A stretch of 64,000 bases of DNA from Agelaius tricolor (lineage: Eukaryota > Chordata > Aves > Passeriformes > Icteridae), in assembly GCA_023055355.1 (NCBI GenBank), contig JALJCS010000002.1:79131001-79195000 (forward strand), read 5' to 3'. The position numbers and the translations under genes were made by a program. Under the pieces are notes generated by a model that saw only the letters and a list, made by a program, of their open reading frames with translations, searched no databases and was not told where the DNA came from. Shown here one piece after another: positions 60,601 through 64,000 of the stretch. Position 1 is the stretch's first letter; every line of letters starts with the position of its first letter.

Positions 60601-61140
60601 TCTGAAATGGACAGTGCTAGCAAGTGGTTCACAGGCTGTAGCAGGAGTGCTGCATCTTTAATAAATGACAGCTGTACAATCACAGGAGTCATACAGGAAT
60701 ATATCATTTTGCTCTGAGACACTGGTTCCACCTATCCAATTTTCTTAATGGCTCTGATAAGCCATTAAGACCTTCCCCCCATCCAGTCCTGCTCATCAAA
60801 AAATGTCACTGAGCTCCCATCACACACTACAACATTGCACGGGAAAATGTGTGGGCATCCTCTGCTCTTCTCTCATGGTGCCTAAGGCAGATATACTCTG
60901 ATTGTGTGACTTGTCACCTGCTCAGTGCATATGGCACTGTTGGGAGGAAAGGGTTAAAACCAGAAGATTTGACAAAGAGGATGTAATAGCTTCTCTCAAA
61001 CTGACCTTGCAGCTGGGAATGCTAAGAATGTCAGTGTGAGAAAACTCTGTTTTATGGCTAGTATTGTTCTTCCTCTGCCTGTTTTGAGAGGTGGAATTCC
61101 TGTGTGGAGATAACTCTCAGAGATACACTTGAGCTTCCTG
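57691..61140. other. non-coding single-copy DNA, no gene recognised
   Basis: No recognisable exon or repeat. Frames reach 93 codons (58953-59234) and lack motifs. Confidence 0.55.
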
Positions 61141-61142
61141 CT

Positions 61143-61193
61143 GGGGCTGGGGAGGGGGAGAACGAGAGAGGGAGAGAGAAGAAAGAGAGAGGG
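61143..61193 (+). repeat. G/purine-rich tract with G-quadruplex potential
   Basis: GGGG-CT-GGGG-A-GGGGG is followed after 11 nt by GGG, then GA-rich sequence to 61193. Four G-runs with loops of 2, 1 and 11 nt give a relaxed quadruplex pattern, and the following (GA)-rich part is nearly pure purine, so triplex formation is also possible. Confidence 0.65.
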
Positions 61194-62518
61194 ATCCTAA
61201 AGACAGAGCCTTGTGGTAAATAGTGCATGTGAGAAGCCCTTTGGAGCAGGCAGTACCAACCCCTCTGCTCCACTGCTGTGTGCAAGGATGAACTGAGCCT
61301 CCCCACGTGTCTCTGCTGTCCAGCGCTGTTAGCCAGGTAATGAAAAACCCCAACCTTTGTATCTCAGCTGCAGTTTGGGGTCACCGTGGTTACCTGGGTG
61401 GTTGATTCACACAGTCACACTGGCACCGGGTGCCCATTAAAATTAAACTCTCAAGGGAAAGTAATTTTAATTTGTTGTTTCTTTTTGCCTTTACTTGCTT
61501 TCTTAACACTTTTTTTTTGTTAGGACAGATCCGTTTAGGATAGCACTAATGGTTCTTGATTCTATCTAGACCACTGCTGTTGAAGAAAGGGGTTTTTTGA
61601 CAAACTAGAAGGCTAGGGTGAATCTCCTGCTACTTTGAGGGCTGTGCACATTGCAAAGCCAACAAGAGCAATGTGCAGCTGCAGAGATGCTTGAGTGATG
61701 CTCTTCATTACAGCCCAAAAGCCAAACTCCTGTTGCTGAATCTCTGAATCTGCTGAATCTCTGCCATGGAGCTATTAGGGGTAATGATAAGAAAATTTTT
61801 TCTTTTCTTTTTCTTTTCTTGATATCCCTCCACCTTCCTGAGATATTTCTGATCAAGGATGGTATGTAGGAGGAATAAAAGGAGAAAGCTCAGGAAATCT
61901 TTTTGTACCAAGCACCACTAGAAAAACACTTGCAGAAGATAATTTCTTTCAGCAGAAGACACATGATCTAGAAATAATGATTTGTGGTGCAGACTGTGCG
62001 CATAGTTATGCAGAAAGAAAGAAAATTTTACAAATGAAGGAATGAAACTCTACTACTGTGGGAATAATGGAAAACTCCAAGGAGACATTAACTCTGCCTG
62101 CAAGAGGTGGCAGACACTTAGCATGCTGAAAAGCATTTCTATATTATTCTAAAGGAGCAGCAAAAATACTGAAAAAATAAGCAAAGGGAATTGAAGATTA
62201 ACTTTGACATGCAATATTCATAGCCAGAGAAAATAGCTATTATTATTTATGTAGGAAAGATAGACAATATAGGATTCTTGTGGACATCCAGCAATTTGTC
62301 TAATAATGAGAACTAATTTCAATCTTGTTCTAATCACAGACAAAGTAAATCCAAATATTTCTAATACTCAGATGAAAAAAAATTGAGCAAACAACAGAAC
62401 AACCTATTTCACACATATACACCTCCTTCTGTATCCTTGTCTCCAAGGACTGAAAAGATTTTGGTTTGTGACCCAGCAATCCAGCTGTATTTGGAGCTGT
62501 CCCTGGAGAGAGCCTGAG
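61194..62518. other. non-coding single-copy DNA, no gene recognised
   Basis: AT-rich; pyrimidine strings near 61795-61820. Frames up to 83 codons, none recognised. Confidence 0.55.
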
Positions 62519-62551
62519 CAGCCTGGGGTCACCCAAGGTCACCCCAGGCTG
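62519..62551. promoter_or_regulatory. 33-bp near-perfect palindrome containing a DR4 nuclear-receptor motif
   Basis: GGGTCA (62526-62531) and AGGTCA (62536-62541) are direct repeats of the RGGTCA half-site separated by 4 bp (DR4), the spacing used by thyroid-hormone receptor and LXR heterodimers with RXR. The same bases form an inverted repeat: CAGCCTGGGG pairs with CCCCAGGCTG, and 14 of 15 pairs match around a 3-nt centre (one C/C mismatch at 62530/62540). Binding is inferred from motif only. Confidence 0.4.
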
Positions 62552-64000
62552 AGCACTCCACCCTGCCAGGCTCCTCTCGGGCACTGTGGAGCCTCCAGGC
62601 TGGAGATCAGTGCTGGAGGGGCACAGCTCAACCAAGGAGTCTGGATCACAGAGAAGCAGCAGAAAGAAGATGGCTAGAATCTAGATTCCTGGGTCATTCT
62701 GTTTTAATGTTCACAGTCTTTTTTTTCTTTTCTTAAGAATTTGGAGTTGAAAATTGGCTGAAGCCACTTGCATTATTCCTCTTCGGTGTTGGTTTTTTAT
62801 TCTGTTTTTTGTTTGGTTGTTTTGTTGGGTTTTTTTTTGCAACATCGGTATTTTCATTTAGAGAGAAATCTTTACCTGGTAAACCCTAATTAAATGTGAA
62901 AGTTGGTTTATTTGGATGAGTAATCAATACAGATGCAGGAATCTGGGAGTGTTGCAGATTTCCACCATGAGGCAGCTTTGGGAATCCCAACTGCTCAGGA
63001 TGATGTAGTTTTAGGATAGTGCTAATCCTGTGATCAACAATTCCTACCTTTGTGCAATTTGCATGCTTCTAAAAATCAATATTGTTGTTGAGGGACATTG
63101 TTTCCTTGAGGGAGACATGCCAGGTATGTGGCTGAGATGCTAAAAGGTGCTGGTGTTTTGCATCTGGGTGACAGGACATGATGTACACTTCAGCACTCAC
63201 GTAGGCAAAGAGATGCCAAAGATGAAAAATTTAGGGCTGGATGAACTGCTATCAGAAAGTTGATTTGTACCTGAAATTGTTTTTCCACTCTTCCATGGAA
63301 ATATTCAGTGACAAGCATCAGTTGGACAGCAGAAGGAATACAAAATGTGGAGAGATCAGAGATATCAATATTAAATATGTGTCTTCTGTGTATCAGGAAC
63401 TGAAATTAACTAGCTCTGCTCAAAGGGAGGGAGTAAATCACCATTTCTGTGTTTGGGGTTTTATTAAATGCAATTTAAGGCCACAATGAAAACTCTTGAA
63501 CACTAGAAATGAAGACTGGCAAAGGCACACTTCGTAGGTAAAGACTGTCCCTGCTGCACTCATGCTGGCCCTTGGGTGAGCTGCTGAGAGTGAAGCCCTT
63601 GTGAAAATCAAGTCACTTTGTTGGGTGCTTGAAATAAAGTTTTCCTTTCAAATCTTTGTTTTATGCCTAAGTGTGTGATAGATGAGAATATGGCTAAACA
63701 TCCTTCCCATATAAGGACTCTCTGAAAACATGCCAGAGGGGTTCAGGCAATTTTTTAATAGATTGGTATCTATATCACAAAAACCACAAAAAAAGTTTGA
63801 TCATTTGATTTACTTAGAGCAACATGACTATGTAGTAAAATGGCTACTCCATCTGAAACCATTTGTTACTAGAGAAGGCCATCTATCCTGAAATGAAGAG
63901 ATACTGTGAGAGTGAAAAATTTACAGAAAAATTTTAATAGAAAATGCATGGTATTTTATAATAAAAATCACAGGTGATAGCATTTTATGCCAAACAAAAC
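62552..64000. other. non-coding single-copy DNA to window end
   Basis: Contains a T/G-rich stretch at about 62791-62841. No exon or repeat family recognised. Confidence 0.55.

Noticed and set aside
43..63900. tRNA, rRNA or snRNA genes
   Set aside because: No segment with A/B-box spacing, a cloverleaf or recognisable rRNA/snRNA core was found by eye; a covariance-model scan would be needed to exclude diverged copies.

Overview
The window looks like a gene-poor stretch of a bird nuclear genome, intergenic or deeply intronic. The main evidence is five truncated copies of the CR1 LINE, the dominant avian retrotransposon. They carry its characteristic 3' ends: tandem ATTCTATG or ATTCTGTG octamers, and in one copy a run of TTCTA pentamers of the kind I associate with songbird CR1 copies. 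The background is AT-rich, repeat-poor and shows CpG only sporadically. A bird is well supported; a passerine is an inference, and another CR1-bearing sauropsid cannot be excluded. I see no complete protein-coding gene, no tRNA or rRNA gene, and no CRISPR array. Almost all open frames are short, lack recognisable domains and look like chance frames.

Layout. 1-15.7 kb is mostly single-copy DNA with a compact CpG-rich patch (5405-5513), one CR1 3' end (8.9-9.1 kb, plus strand) and a 20-bp tandem duplication (12861-12900). 15.7-16.3 kb is a CR1 copy that keeps a damaged piece of reverse transcriptase and ends in a TTCTA microsatellite. At 17.7-17.9 kb two hairpin-forming sequences lie side by side; one has a let-7-type seed at the start of its 5' arm. 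At 20.3-20.45 kb a TATA box, two in-frame ATGs and a good splice donor line up like a small first exon. 28.2 kb has a CTTC microsatellite. 31.8-34.7 kb has a 38-bp tandem duplication and two CR1 fragments in opposite orientations. 35.2-35.95 kb is pyrimidine-rich on the plus strand.

The centrepiece is 37.34-39.34 kb. An abrupt, very CpG-dense island (about 37353-37740) contains a 36-bp tandem repeat and an exact match to the degenerate CTCF core motif. It abuts a 1.5-kb minisatellite (37747-39241) of 28 full units and one partial unit. The basic 52-bp unit is itself a dimer of 28-bp and 24-bp halves and has formed 156-bp higher-order blocks. Because 52 is not a multiple of 3 and the minus strand lacks stop codons, all three minus-strand frames stay open for 431-629 codons. 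This is the most unusual structure in the window. An A17 run follows 84 bp after the array.

39.3-64 kb is again mainly unrecognised single-copy DNA. It holds a longer CR1 fragment (56.8-57.7 kb, minus strand) with the C-terminal part of the CR1 reverse-transcriptase ORF, a G/purine-rich tract at 61.15 kb, and a 33-bp near-perfect palindrome containing a DR4-type nuclear-receptor motif at 62.5 kb.

No set of genes working together can be described. The features that may be functional are regulatory or structural: the CpG island with its CTCF motif and minisatellite, the CpG patch, the DR4 palindrome and the hairpins. All of these are predictions from sequence alone.
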